64,000 nt of DNA from Arcanobacterium sp. (GTDB lineage: Bacteria > Actinomycetota > Actinomycetes > Actinomycetales > Actinomycetaceae): NCBI GenBank assembly GCA_022778805.1, contig JALFSN010000003.1, positions 157,804-221,803 of the forward strand. The letters are read 5' to 3'. Each line of letters begins with the position of its first letter. Within the stretch, counting starts at the first letter, position 1. The position numbers were made by a program, and so were the translations under genes. The notes under the pieces were generated by a model that was given only the letters and a program-made list of their open reading frames with translations, was not told the DNA's origin and did no database searches. Shown piece after piece: positions 1 through 9,054 of the stretch.

Positions 1-190
1 GCAACTCCCCCATTGAGCGGTCGCGCACACCGAGCAACCGATAGACAGTTTCTCGCGCGTAACGCCGCCAATCGTCTTCACTGCGTGCCGCATTGCGGGC
101 GTCTCGCCGGCGTTGGGCTTGTTTAAAGCTCACATACGTTCGCGATTTTCTGTGCCCAACGGCATCTGCGTCTTCCGAATAATCAACCAT
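1..190 (-). CDS. recX: RecX regulatory protein, N-terminal part (cut by window edge)
   Basis: The minus strand translates without a stop from an ATG at 190 to the window edge (about 63 residues). It is absent from the ORF track because it is partial. It contains YRLLGVRDRSMGEL, the typical first-repeat signature of RecX (a small helical protein that binds RecA filaments and limits recombinase activity). An in-frame TGA lies 15 bases upstream, so this ATG is the first possible standard start. The gene follows recA on the same strand after 314 bases, the usual recA-recX order, and may be co-transcribed under SOS control. The remaining two thirds lie outside the window. Identity is inferred from motif plus position. 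Confidence 0.8.
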   Translation of the reverse strand, partial: MVDYSEDADAVGHRKSRTYVSFKQAQRRRDARNAARSEDDWRRYARETVYRLLGVRDRSMGEL

Positions 191-504
191 CGTCAGCCCA
201 TCTCACATCTCATCTGTACCCTGCACTCTGCACACTCTCTACCCTGCTCCCTGTACACCGTGCACGCCATACCAGCACATGTCAGATGTGCAAACCCAGA
301 TGCGCTGCCCCGCACACCAGACCAATTATGCCGCCACACACGTCTATCCGCTCAGTTTCGGCACGGCGTCACAGTCGCATGGCGCCGCAGTGCCGCACTG
401 TGTGGCGCAACTTTCGCGCAGCGTTTAGCAATCAACGCAGTCTCCGTGCAACATCTGCACGGTGTAGCTTTCGCATGACGTCTATCAATCAACGCAGCTA
501 ATTA
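191..504. other. recA-recX intergenic region (314 bp)
   Basis: No gene is supported here. The plus-strand ORFs in this stretch have no recognisable motif or good ribosome binding site. A short hairpin (GCACAT-GTCAG-ATGTGC) sits at 275-291, and a 12-base direct repeat (CAATCAACGCAG) occurs near 429 and 487. Neither looks like a strong terminator, so recX may be read through from recA. Confidence 0.5.
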
Positions 505-1635
505 TCAGCGAAGTGAGCCGTCTACGGAGGTAACAGGCTGAGAGTCAGCATCCGGGAATGCCGGATCATCGGCTGAATTGCTGGCCACATCTTGAGCAGA
601 ATCATCCGCATCCACCCCGAGGTGCACCCGCACTTTATGCTCAATTTCAGCACATATCTCAGGATTATCTTTCAGGAACTGGCGTACTTTCTCTTTGCCT
701 TGTCCGAGCTGATCGCCGCCATACGTGTACCACGAGCCTGCTTTCGTGATGATTCCGGTCTCCACTCCCATATCGATAATCCCGCCCTCACGCGAAATAC
801 CTTCCCCGTAGAGGATGTCGAACTCCGCCTGCTTAAACGGAGGAGCCATCTTATTTTTCACCACTTTGACGCGAGTCCGGTTGCCCACTGGCTGCGCACC
901 GTCTTTGACAGCTTCTCCGCGGCGCACGTCTAAACGTACAGAGGCGTAAAATTTCAGCGCTTTACCGCCGGTCGTGGTCTCTGGATTGCCATACATCACG
1001 CCGATTTTTTCGCGGAGCTGATTGATGAAAATCGCCGTCGTCCCCGAGGCCGAGAGGGCGCCGGTGATTTTACGCAGAGCTTGGCTCATGAGGCGCGCCT
1101 GCAAGCCCACATGCGAATCCCCCATATCGCCCTCTATTTCAGCTTTTGGTACCAGAGCTGCCACCGAGTCGATCACGATAATATCCAACGCCCCCGAACG
1201 GATCAGCATATCGGCGATCTCCAGAGCCTGCTCTCCAGTATCAGGCTGCGACACAATGAGATCGTCAATATTCACACCGAGTTTTCTGGCATATTCAGGA
1301 TCCAAGGCATGCTCAGCATCAATAAATGCTGCGATGCCGCCAGCAGCCTGTGCATTAGCCACCGCATGCAACGCCACCGTGGTTTTACCTGAGGACTCGG
1401 GCCCATAGATTTCCACCACTCGACCACGAGGCAGACCGCCCACGCCAAGAGCAATGTCGAGAGCCAGCGAGCCAGTGGGAATCACTTTCACGTGCTGTGG
1501 TGGTTTATCCCCCAAACGCATAGCTGAACCTTTGCCAAACTGGCGGTCAATCTGACTGAGCGCCGTATCCAACGCTTTTGCTTTATCAGCAGCAGGAGCA
1601 ACTGATACAAGCGTGGATTTTTTCGATGTTGCCAT
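505..1635 (-). CDS. recA: RecA recombinase
   Basis: ATP-dependent strand-exchange protein of homologous recombination and co-protease for LexA cleavage. At 376 aa it has the normal length. The Walker A motif GPESSGKTT is at residues 78-86, and the RecA signature [14 protein letters not shown] is present. The variable acidic C-terminal tail ([11 protein letters not shown]) is typical. The ATG at 1635 is preceded by GAGGAAG at good spacing (GAGGAAG-TGCT-ATG). A perfect SOS box lies about 180 bases upstream. recX follows downstream and DUF3046 lies upstream, the standard actinobacterial neighbourhood. No sign of an intein. Confidence 0.98.
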   Translation of the reverse strand: MATSKKSTLVSVAPAADKAKALDTALSQIDRQFGKGSAMRLGDKPPQHVKVIPTGSLALDIALGVGGLPRGRVVEIYGPESSGKTTVALHAVANAQAAGGIAAFIDAEHALDPEYARKLGVNIDDLIVSQPDTGEQALEIADMLIRSGALDIIVIDSVAALVPKAEIEGDMGDSHVGLQARLMSQALRKITGALSASGTTAIFINQLREKIGVMYGNPETTTGGKALKFYASVRLDVRRGEAVKDGAQPVGNRTRVKVVKNKMAPPFKQAEFDILYGEGISREGGIIDMGVETGIITKAGSWYTYGGDQLGQGKEKVRQFLKDNPEICAEIEHKVRVHLGVDADDSAQDVASNSADDPAFPDADSQPVTSVDGSLR

Positions 1636-1811
1636 AGCACTTCCTCATCGCAATCATGGCCGAAGCCGGTGGACAGAACAGGCGTTCATGGAGCTCACCC
1701 TCTCCGAGCGACTATCCATACACAACGTTAAGCTCCGCCTAGGGCAAAAAATGACGGAAAAAATACCAGTGGATAACGCCGTCACTTTCGTTGTGCGTGC
1801 ACAATTCTATC

Positions 1812-1825
1812 CGAACATCCGTTCG
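1812..1825. promoter_or_regulatory. SOS box (LexA operator) upstream of recA
   Basis: CGAACATCCGTTCG is a perfect palindrome in its half-sites (CGAAC-N4-GTTCG) and matches the Gram-positive/actinobacterial LexA operator consensus. A TAGAAT hexamer on the minus strand at 1804-1809 could be the -10 of recA, which would place the operator just upstream of it, where LexA would block polymerase. The -35 is not clear. The leader to the recA ATG would be about 160 bases. Confidence 0.85.
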
Positions 1826-1851
1826 AATTTCCACGCCACGCCGAATAGCTA

Positions 1852-1867
1852 GGTGGTCTACGCCACC
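1852..1867 (-). terminator. Weak hairpin downstream of the DUF3046 gene
   Basis: GGTGG-TCTACG-CCACC forms a short GC-rich stem between the DUF3046 stop (2011) and the recA SOS box. There is no T-run. It could weakly terminate DUF3046 transcription before the recA promoter. Confidence 0.25.
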
Positions 1868-2010
1868 ACTCACGCATTACGCACGCCACTATGCCTCACG
1901 CCGTCAGCCACCATTACACCTTTGCACTGCCAACTTGCACGCTGTTAGCCGTATTGTTCGCCACACGATACAGCTACGTCATGTTGTACATGTACTTCCT
2001 ATATACCGCT

Positions 2011-2244
2011 TCACACACTGCTGGCATCCTTGGGATTTACCCTGTGCAGGTATTCATAATGCTGCGGGAGCCCTTCCACAGCCACAATGCTATTCCACAC
2101 CGTTTGCGGAGCAATCCCCTGCTCCAGCGCTTCGCTGGGCGTAAGCGAATTCAGCTGCGGCAATACCAAATCTTGCGCCACAGAACGCGCCCGCCCTTTA
2201 GGGAAAACGCGCTCCATCACATCCCAAAACTCACTGTGCTTCAT
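2011..2244 (-). CDS. DUF3046 family small protein
   Basis: A 77-aa protein starting MKHSEFWDVMERVFP and containing ARSVAQDLVLPQL and the TVWNSIV...GLP pattern of DUF3046. This family is a conserved actinobacterial protein of unknown function, usually found just upstream of recA as here. An AGGG lies very close before the ATG. It has no signal peptide or membrane segment and is predicted cytoplasmic. It diverges from the lipoprotein gene that begins near 2483. Confidence 0.85.
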   Translation of the reverse strand: MKHSEFWDVMERVFPKGRARSVAQDLVLPQLNSLTPSEALEQGIAPQTVWNSIVAVEGLPQHYEYLHRVNPKDASSV

Positions 2245-2482
2245 AGCCCTTACGATAACTCTTCTCCGGCCGCTTCATACCCCAAAGAGGCGCTACGTCA
2301 CGACGTCACCTCACCAAAATCACCCACCGAAAGCTACCATAAACCATTCTATCTTGGTAAAATTTCGCCCAACCGTACACAGCAAAGGTGCACTATCGTT
2401 CGCGGTTTACACGTCTCCGTTCATGGCTTACATCTGTCCGTACACCGCCGAAGCAAAGGAGAATTCCATCGCTAAAGTGCCA

Positions 2483-3733
2483 ATGAGAGAAAGTGCATCC
2501 ACACGCCACTGGCTCCTCACTGTCCTGCTGGGGGTAGCCTCCTTGGTGCTAGCTAGCTGCGCTGCACCCAGCACGATTAAGAGTATCTCACAAGAAGATG
2601 CCCGCTTAAATAATAACTACGTACTGGCATTGCGCATCAGCCCACAGCTGAACGAGATTGCATGGGGTGCTACCGAGGGCTACGTGCTGTTAGCGCGTGA
2701 GGACGGCACCGCCGATATTATTGACGTCGGCTATATGGATACCGGTCAGCTGGTGTGGAACAAGAACGGCCTGTTTTTTAGCGGGCCAGCAGTGGAATAC
2801 CAACTCACTTCCTCAGGGCTACATACCCAACCGCGTGGCACCGACGAAGAATACGAGACAGTACGTTTCTCTAGTACCGATGAACATGGCTATATCGCTG
2901 TCTACAACGTGGGAATCTCCGAAGAAGGAGACGTGAGCAGAGTCGTTGTTGGTGACGGCGGGCAGCCACGCTACTGGGATGTCTCGGGAATGCTCACCTC
3001 GATCGCACAATGCGACGACAAGATAGTAGGGATCACAACGAGCAACGAAGTCAGCACTGCCGTGAAACTAGTTTTATCTGCACCCAACCATTCCGAGATA
3101 CTCACCCAGCTCTACCCGCAAGCAAATAGTGTGACAGATAGCGTTATCAGGCAAGTCAAGCGCGACAAAGACTACACATATAACCAGTTTATGGAAAATG
3201 CTCCTTGCGTAAACGGAGTCATCTACACCATGGCAGAGAAAACACCGGTTTTGGAGCAAGAAGATGGACAGCTCGTCTTGCGAGCATGGAGCATCCACTC
3301 CAATTCCTATCGAGATATCCCCCTCACCGCCGAAGATGGGACTCAACCACAGATCAGTCTTGATCACATTACATCCAGCGAGGGAAGTGTGAGCCGCGAT
3401 GGTTCACACTATCGCTGGGTAGCGTGGGAAGATGGAAAGGTTCGTTCCGTAGACCTTGCATCGGGCGTTGTACAGGAACTATTCACGATAGATCTGTCCC
3501 ACTATAGTGGCGGAGAATCGAGATTCTTTTTCACAGATACATCTGTTTTCGTACTTGACGTCAATGCCAAGCGTGATGAGCTAAAATTTTCGCGCTACAG
3601 CATCACTAATGGCAAGAAAACAGACTACTTCACCATCAAAGATCTCCCCAATGTGGATTGGCTACGAATGCCACGCAACATCATCCGAGACCTCGCCATC
3701 AACCCCACATGGCTCACGGGGCACAACGGCTAA
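2483..3733 (+). CDS. Putative lipoprotein with propeller-like repeats, unknown function
   Basis: The track ORF begins at 2087, but a lipoprotein signal (RHWLLTVLLGVASLVLASCA, lipobox LASC) begins near its residue 139, so the real start is close to the ATG at 2483 (about 416 aa). A strong AAAGGAG at 2455-2461 is 21 bases from that ATG and 15 from an in-frame GTG at 2477. The codon at ideal spacing is ATC at 2468, so the start is unsettled. The mature part has repeating beta-rich segments (VLLAREDGTADIIDV, YIAVYNVG, WEDGKVRSVDLASG), suggestive of a beta-propeller. I do not recognise the family. It sits alone on the plus strand within a minus-strand block, between DUF3046 and clgR, so it is a likely lineage-specific insertion. 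Confidence 0.75.
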   Translation: MRESASTRHWLLTVLLGVASLVLASCAAPSTIKSISQEDARLNNNYVLALRISPQLNEIAWGATEGYVLLAREDGTADIIDVGYMDTGQLVWNKNGLFFSGPAVEYQLTSSGLHTQPRGTDEEYETVRFSSTDEHGYIAVYNVGISEEGDVSRVVVGDGGQPRYWDVSGMLTSIAQCDDKIVGITTSNEVSTAVKLVLSAPNHSEILTQLYPQANSVTDSVIRQVKRDKDYTYNQFMENAPCVNGVIYTMAEKTPVLEQEDGQLVLRAWSIHSNSYRDIPLTAEDGTQPQISLDHITSSEGSVSRDGSHYRWVAWEDGKVRSVDLASGVVQELFTIDLSHYSGGESRFFFTDTSVFVLDVNAKRDELKFSRYSITNGKKTDYFTIKDLPNVDWLRMPRNIIRDLAINPTWLTGHNG

Positions 3734-3827
3734 GCTAGCAAACCCAGCAGCCGCTTCCTCAGCCGACTTTCGCCATACAGCTTCGCCATACAGCGACGAG
3801 CCTAGTTGCCCGCCACTGCGTTAGTTT

Positions 3828-3849
3828 GCCAGCTTGCCAGTTTGCTGGC
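3828..3849. terminator. Hairpin between convergent lipoprotein and clgR genes
   Basis: GCCAGC...GCTGGC, with a second overlapping GCCAG/CTGGC option, lies between two convergent stops (3733 and 3858). It could act in both directions. A 13-base tandem repeat built on TTCGCCATACAGC lies just before it. Confidence 0.4.
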
Positions 3850-3857
3850 GCACTGCG

Positions 3858-4277
3858 CTAGCGGCGCACACCCATGAGTTCACGTTCAATCACGGCATCT
3901 GGAATCACATCTGGAATCTCTGCTAATGGACTCTCCATCCGATTCCCTCGCACGGCTTCCTCACGTGCACGTTCACGCACAGCAGCGCGGCGCATAGCAG
4001 GCGTCGGCCGCCCCTGCGCAATATCCATGCGATCTGCCACCAGCCGAAGCACGTGGCTGAGCGGCACATTCAAAGCCTTGGCAATGGATTCCAGCAATTC
4101 CGAAGAAGCCTCTTTTTGCCCCCGCTCCACCTCAGAGAGGTAACCGAGAGAAACGCGCGCGCTGGAAGAGACTTCGCGCAGCGTACGCCCTTGTCGCTGA
4201 CGATATTCGCGCAGCACATCGCCCATCTCTTCTCGCAGTAAAACATTCTCAGAGCGGAAGTTCATCTCAGTCTGCAT
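3858..4277 (-). CDS. clgR: ClgR-type XRE-family transcriptional regulator
   Basis: A 139-aa DNA-binding protein. An XRE/Cro helix-turn-helix spans about residues 17-75 ([52 protein letters not shown]). This arrangement and the position next to cinA and pgsA match ClgR, the actinobacterial activator of clp protease genes and stress functions. The basic C-terminal stretch is typical in length. The ATG at 4277 has GGAT 8 bases upstream; a second ATG four codons later is possible. A 16-base palindrome lies 25 bases upstream and may be its own operator. Regulation of clp genes is inferred from the family and not visible here. Confidence 0.85.
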   Translation of the reverse strand: MQTEMNFRSENVLLREEMGDVLREYRQRQGRTLREVSSSARVSLGYLSEVERGQKEASSELLESIAKALNVPLSHVLRLVADRMDIAQGRPTPAMRRAAVRERAREEAVRGNRMESPLAEIPDVIPDAVIERELMGVRR

Positions 4278-4301
4278 CGTTGGACATCCTATCTATCATT
4301 A

Positions 4302-4317
4302 CGGCGACCTCTCGCCG
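4302..4317. promoter_or_regulatory. Palindrome upstream of clgR, candidate autoregulatory operator
   Basis: CGGCGA-CCTC-TCGCCG is a perfect inverted repeat 25-40 bases before the clgR start. On the minus strand TTGCAA-17-TGTAGA lies just upstream as a plausible -35/-10 pair, so the palindrome would fall near the transcription start. ClgR proteins are known to bind GCG-containing dyads and to autoregulate. Confidence 0.5.
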
Positions 4318-4466
4318 GCCATCTAGGCATCTACACTCCTCAACGCGAGGCATTGCAAATATCTTCCCAGAGTATACTGAGAGCTACCTGATTGCTAACT
4401 AGAACTATCATAAAACTTGAGTCCTACTCACTCAAGTTTTATTACCCCAATTCGCAGCTATTCCGC

Positions 4467-4955
4467 TCAATGCAACGCCATCAGGAGCAACTCTAGCGCC
4501 CGCTCTACTGTCTGCACCCGCACGGCGTCACGATCTCCCACAAAGTGGCACTCCGTGGCCGCAGCTCCCTCCGGCGTCATGACTCCAATAAACACAGTGC
4601 CCGCATCATGCCCGTCTGCGGGGCCAGGGCCAGCCACGCCAGTGGTGGCAAGTGCATAATCTGCTCCGAACAACTCTGCCACCCCTCGTGCCATCTGCTG
4701 CGCCACTATCGGATCGACCGGCCCCGTGCGAGCCAAATGTACGGTATCTACTCCTAAAATGCTCGCTTTCGTATCGGTGGCATACGTGACGGCGCCACCC
4801 CGAAAGACATCAGAAGCCCCTGGCACGCTCACAAGAGTGGCGGCAAGTGCTCCTCCCGTGAGCGACTCTGCCACAGCAATATGCGCCCCTCGCGCTGCTG
4901 CACCAACGAGAATAGTCTCAGCCAGCTGCACCGCCCGCTCTGATACGCCAATCAT
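4467..4955 (-). CDS. cinA: CinA C-terminal domain protein (nicotinamide-nucleotide amidase, PncC-like)
   Basis: A 162-aa protein made only of the CinA C-terminal domain. This domain deamidates nicotinamide mononucleotide to nicotinic acid mononucleotide in pyridine nucleotide recycling. Visible signatures are AVAESLTGGALAATL near residue 27, GGAVTYATDTKASILGV and ALATTGVAGPGPADG. The N-terminal molybdopterin-binding-like (COG1058) domain of full-length CinA is absent, as is common in actinobacteria. The ATG at 4955 follows AAGGAAG with normal spacing. It lies between pgsA and clgR in the conserved order. Older annotations call this competence/damage-inducible protein, but no competence role is implied. 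Confidence 0.9.
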   Translation of the reverse strand: MIGVSERAVQLAETILVGAAARGAHIAVAESLTGGALAATLVSVPGASDVFRGGAVTYATDTKASILGVDTVHLARTGPVDPIVAQQMARGVAELFGADYALATTGVAGPGPADGHDAGTVFIGVMTPEGAAATECHFVGDRDAVRVQTVERALELLLMALH

Positions 4956-5083
4956 GGCTCTTCCTTTCCATATCCCATGCGCGTCCTGGCTTGCTGGCCT
5001 ACCCTACTTATCTCCGCCACTTCACAGCTACACTGTGCTACCAACTCACAGCCACTATTTCACGCCCTGACGCGCACGCATCA

Positions 5084-5728
5084 CTATCGCTCCTGCTCTG
5101 CGGGTGTCTCTCGCACAAGCCGTATCCCCTCGCGCACGTATCCCCATGCCGAGGTGAAAGCGAACACTAACGCTACGGCGAGGCACACCCACCCCACGTT
5201 GTAGCAACCGTGCACAACCGGGCTCCAGGCATCAGACATGTACTCCACAGAGTCGCCAAAAATCGTCTCCCAAGGCACCAGCAAAATCGCGATCCCCACG
5301 CTTTGCAGCACCATCTTAATTTTGCCGTGCCAACCGGCTGCGATCACTTTGCGATTCTTCAGTGCCATCTTGAGCCAGGTAATCCCCAGCTCTCGCACGA
5401 TGAAGAGAGCCGTGACCCACCACCACAGCAAACCGTGCCAGCTCAAGAGCACCAGCGCCGCAATAATCAGCGCCTTATCTGCAATGGAATCTGCCAGTTT
5501 GCCAAAATCGGTGATGAGCGAGCGGGCGCGGGCAAAATAACCGTCGAGCTTATCCGTGAGCGCTGCCAGCACGAAGACGGCGAACGCCCACCACCGACGT
5601 TCAGGGGTATCCACCCAATAGAGCGCTATGAACACCGGCACCAGCACGAGCCGAATAATCGTCAGCACATTGGGAAGATTTAGCAAAGGTACGCTCTCGC
5701 CGGCGTCATTTTTCGTGGTGAGTGCCAT
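5084..5728 (-). CDS. pgsA: CDP-diacylglycerol-glycerol-3-phosphate 3-phosphatidyltransferase
   Basis: Integral membrane enzyme making phosphatidylglycerol-phosphate from CDP-diacylglycerol and glycerol-3-phosphate. The CDP-alcohol phosphotransferase signature D-x2-D-G-x2-A-R-x8-G-x3-D-x3-D is intact ([13 protein letters not shown], then [10 protein letters not shown], about residues 59-84). Several hydrophobic segments surround it. The track ORF starts at 5848, but those 40 residues overlap ftsK and lack membrane character. The ATG at 5728 ([12 protein letters not shown]) has AGGA at good spacing and gives 214 aa, normal for PgsA. The start overlaps the ftsK end by 23 bases, so translation is probably coupled. 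Confidence 0.93.
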   Translation of the reverse strand: MALTTKNDAGESVPLLNLPNVLTIIRLVLVPVFIALYWVDTPERRWWAFAVFVLAALTDKLDGYFARARSLITDFGKLADSIADKALIIAALVLLSWHGLLWWWVTALFIVRELGITWLKMALKNRKVIAAGWHGKIKMVLQSVGIAILLVPWETIFGDSVEYMSDAWSPVVHGCYNVGWVCLAVALVFAFTSAWGYVREGIRLVRETPAEQER

Positions 5729-8717
5729 GATCGTAGTCCTTTCCCGTGAGCTGCCACGCGTCTTCATTATCCGGTGCGTTTGGGTCGTCGATGTCGTAGA
5801 CGTATCCGTCGTCATCTGGCGTCCGCTCAGCCAGTGGATCGTTATCATAGCGCGGGTCTGCGTGCATCACCACGGTGCGCCCATCGTGCATATCACTGCC
5901 AGCCTCAACATGCTTGTCTTCGTCGCCAGCCTCCGTAGCGCTCGCTTCGCCTTCGGTTTGTAGCACGGCTCGCTGATGGGCGAACGGCTGCACATCGGTA
6001 CTCGCCTCTCGCGCCTCCGTGACGTCGCCCAACTCCTCTACATCCAGGTAGCGATCGCCGTCATCCTCGTAGCTGGCATCATCTGCCGAACTAGAACTCA
6101 AATCCACATCTTCACCGCGGATAAGTGCGAGCACATCAGGAAGTTGCTCCGGCGTCACCAGCACATCCCGCGCCTTTGACCCCTGCGCTGGTCCGACGAT
6201 TCCCCGCGATTCAAGCAGATCCATCATGCGTCCAGCTTTGGCAAATCCAATGCGCAATTTGCGCTGCAGCATCGAGGTGGCCGCGTATTCGGTACTCACC
6301 ACCAGCTCGGCCGCTTGCAGAAGCGTCTCTAGATCGTCGCCAATATCATCGTCAATCTTTTTCTTTTCTTCTTTCGGAATCACGTCGTCACGATAAACTG
6401 GCTGCATTTGGGCTTTCACATGTTTGACGACGGCTGCGATTTCCTCTTCATCCACCCATGCGCCTTGCAGACGACGCGGCTTAGAGGCACCAGATGGCAA
6501 GAAGAGTGCATCGCCCATGCCGATGAGCTTTTCTGCCCCTGGCTGATCGAGGATGACCCGCGAATCAGTGAGTGAGGACGTCATAAATGCCAGCCGTGAG
6601 GGGATATTAGCTTTGATAAGACCCGTCACCACGTCCACGGATGGCCGCTGGGTAGCCAGCACCAGGTGGATACCAGCCGCTCGTGCCAGCTGAGTGATGC
6701 GCTGAATAGAGGCTTCTACATCGCGCGGAGCCACCATCATCATGTCTGCCAACTCGTCTACCACCACCACTAGATAGGGGTAGGGCTTGAGCTCTCGGCG
6801 GGAGCCGTCAATCGGATGGACTTTGCCCTCCCGAATGGCTTTATTCAAATCGTCAATGTGCTTGTAATGGTAGGTGGCCAGATCGTCGTAACGCTGATCC
6901 ATCTCTTTTACCACCCATTCGAGCGCCTCGGCAGCTTTCTTTGGGTTGGTGATAATGGGAGTGATCAGATGTGGAATACCAGCATAGATCGTGAGTTCCA
7001 CGCGCTTGGGATCAACCAAGATCATGCGCACTTGATCGGGCGTAGCTCGCATCAGGATTGAGACGATCATCGAGTTGATAAAACTGGACTTTCCAGCGCC
7101 TGTGGCACCAGCCACCAGAAGATGCGGCATTTTCGCCAGGTTGGCGACCTCGTATTTGCCTTCCACATTCTTGCCTACGCCCACGGCCAACGGATGCGGA
7201 TTCTTCAATGCCACCTGCGAGCGCAGTACATCGCCGATATACACGATTTCTCGATCCCTATTGGGGATCTCAATGCCAATCGCACTCTTTCCTGGAATCG
7301 GGGAAATAATACGCACATCGGCGCTGGCCACAGCGTAGGCAATATCTTTCGACAGCTGAGTGACCCTATCCACTTTCACGCCAGAGCCAAGCTCCACCTC
7401 ATACTGCGTGACGGTGGGGCCACGCTGGAAGCCCACCACATGTGCATCCACTTTGAACTGCGTAAAGACGTCGGTAAGCGCTTCGACCACATCATCATTC
7501 GCCTGCGAACGTTCCTTGTGCGGCGGGCCAGCCTTGAGCATATCGTAGCTGGGCAACGTGTACGTGATGTCTGATGAAAGCTCCATCTGCTCGACGCGCT
7601 CTGGCATAGGAGCAGGAGCTGGGGCTTTGAGAGTCTTCTTTGCCCCCGCGCTTGCTGCTCCTACTGTATCCGCCGCGCTTGCTGCTCCCGCCGCGCTCGT
7701 CGCTCCGAGAAGTGAGCTGGCGCCAGCACGTCCGGCTTTGGCGGATCCATCGTGGGCTGAGCGGGCGGCGGCAGAGGAATTCTGAGCGTCAGTACCGGCG
7801 GCAGCGTCGGCCGAGCTAGAGGGAGAGGCCACCACCGTCGGCATGCCATCAGTGCTGCGAGCAGTGGTGTCCACTGCGCTGCCAGGGGAGGCTGCAGCCG
7901 TTTCATCGCCATTCCGCTCCGACGGCGATGCAGAATCCGCCTGCGAGAAGAACGATGCAATCGAGCTTCCAGATTCGGATTGACTGCGGGCATCGCCTGG
8001 CGAATCATCCGCAGCTATCTGCGCTTTCTCGGCGCGGTGCTGAGCATGTGCGGTGCGTTTATTGCGCAGCCAATCCAGGCCATCACGCACCGATAGCTGC
8101 GCAGCTTGCAACACGGCGTAGATCATCAGTAAAACGAGCAGTGGAACTGCGCCCCACACGGAGACGAGGGCGCCGAGAGATCCACCAACTATCCAGCCGA
8201 TAAGCCCTCCGGCAGCCTCAACATCAGAAAAGCTACCGGCAGGGTCAGGACTGCCGCAGGCAATATGCACGATTCCCGCGATGGCCACGGCAATGAGCAG
8301 CACAGCCAGATAGAGCCGCGTCTTCATATGCAGTGTGGCGCGGCGAAAAAGTGTGACGGCAATGGCCACAAGCACCACTGGCACAGCGTAGGCCACTATC
8401 CCCAGCAGCCCTGCTACCACGTGGTGCAGCAGCTGTAGCAAAATTCCTGGCAGCGTGAACCATTCAGTGAGAGCCACCAAAAGTGCCAGCGCCACCAGCA
8501 CGATGGCGACGCCGTCACGCGATCCATGCCCTCGCCCCGCACTCCCCGCTGCATCGGCACCGGCAGAAGATGTTCGCATGGCACCAGTGCCCTGACCAAC
8601 GCTTTGGCCGGTACTCTGCTGCCGCGAGGCTAGGGCACTGCCGTAGGCGCCCGACGATTTCGACGCCGAGGAGCCAGATGCCGCCTTTTGCGTACGCCGA
8701 GCAGGTTTGCGAGCCAC
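5706..8717 (-). CDS. ftsK: DNA translocase FtsK/SpoIIIE
   Basis: Septal DNA pump that segregates the chromosome and activates XerCD recombination. The N-terminal part has about four membrane segments (roughly residues 70-220). A long Ala/Ser/Asp-rich linker follows to about 370. The motor carries Walker [10 protein letters not shown] near residue 535 and the Walker B-like [12 protein letters not shown] near 650, and ends with a winged-helix gamma domain ([20 protein letters not shown]). The track start (8735) is an ATG, but AAGGAGATTCGCA-GTG places an ideal ribosome binding site before the GTG at 8717, giving 1003 aa. The gene is followed by pgsA, which overlaps its end. An acidic C-terminal tail of about 130 residues after the gamma domain is unusually long. 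Confidence 0.95.
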   Translation of the reverse strand: MARKPARRTQKAASGSSASKSSGAYGSALASRQQSTGQSVGQGTGAMRTSSAGADAAGSAGRGHGSRDGVAIVLVALALLVALTEWFTLPGILLQLLHHVVAGLLGIVAYAVPVVLVAIAVTLFRRATLHMKTRLYLAVLLIAVAIAGIVHIACGSPDPAGSFSDVEAAGGLIGWIVGGSLGALVSVWGAVPLLVLLMIYAVLQAAQLSVRDGLDWLRNKRTAHAQHRAEKAQIAADDSPGDARSQSESGSSIASFFSQADSASPSERNGDETAAASPGSAVDTTARSTDGMPTVVASPSSSADAAAGTDAQNSSAAARSAHDGSAKAGRAGASSLLGATSAAGAASAADTVGAASAGAKKTLKAPAPAPMPERVEQMELSSDITYTLPSYDMLKAGPPHKERSQANDDVVEALTDVFTQFKVDAHVVGFQRGPTVTQYEVELGSGVKVDRVTQLSKDIAYAVASADVRIISPIPGKSAIGIEIPNRDREIVYIGDVLRSQVALKNPHPLAVGVGKNVEGKYEVANLAKMPHLLVAGATGAGKSSFINSMIVSILMRATPDQVRMILVDPKRVELTIYAGIPHLITPIITNPKKAAEALEWVVKEMDQRYDDLATYHYKHIDDLNKAIREGKVHPIDGSRRELKPYPYLVVVVDELADMMMVAPRDVEASIQRITQLARAAGIHLVLATQRPSVDVVTGLIKANIPSRLAFMTSSLTDSRVILDQPGAEKLIGMGDALFLPSGASKPRRLQGAWVDEEEIAAVVKHVKAQMQPVYRDDVIPKEEKKKIDDDIGDDLETLLQAAELVVSTEYAATSMLQRKLRIGFAKAGRMMDLLESRGIVGPAQGSKARDVLVTPEQLPDVLALIRGEDVDLSSSSADDASYEDDGDRYLDVEELGDVTEAREASTDVQPFAHQRAVLQTEGEASATEAGDEDKHVEAGSDMHDGRTVVMHADPRYDNDPLAERTPDDDGYVYDIDDPNAPDNEDAWQLTGKDYDHGTHHEK

Positions 8718-9054
8718 TGCGAATCTCCTTATCACAAAGCCGTCTAAGCGGTCTACACCGCTTACTTCACGAGTGCTATTCTACGGCTAATGTGCGGCGC
8801 AGCTCGATAAGCTCCGAAGCGATCTTCGCAACCACATGAGAGCACACTCATTATCACTACACTCATGGCCACTACTACCACCACTGTTCACCGCTACTGC
8901 TACCACGGCGCGAACTGGCTCACATCTCGGCGGGCGCATCCCTCTCTCACCCTCATGACCGCGAGGCTACTGCTCCACTATTCGCGCAGCTGCTGCGCTC
9001 CTCGCTACCCTTCGCTATTGTGCGCGGTTACAGCGCGAACTGGCTCACTCGGTT
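8718..9054. other. Intergenic region upstream of ftsK with a 16-bp direct repeat
   Basis: There is no convincing gene in this 337-base stretch; the plus-strand ORF at 8865 has no family signature. An exact 16-base repeat (GCGCGAACTGGCTCAC) occurs at 8908-8923 and 9033-9048, the second copy next to the aminotransferase stop. It should hold the ftsK promoter, which I could not place with confidence. Confidence 0.4.

Noticed and set aside
2087-2482. First 132 codons of the plus-strand lipoprotein ORF
   Set aside because: They precede the ribosome binding site and signal peptide, and run opposite the DUF3046 gene.
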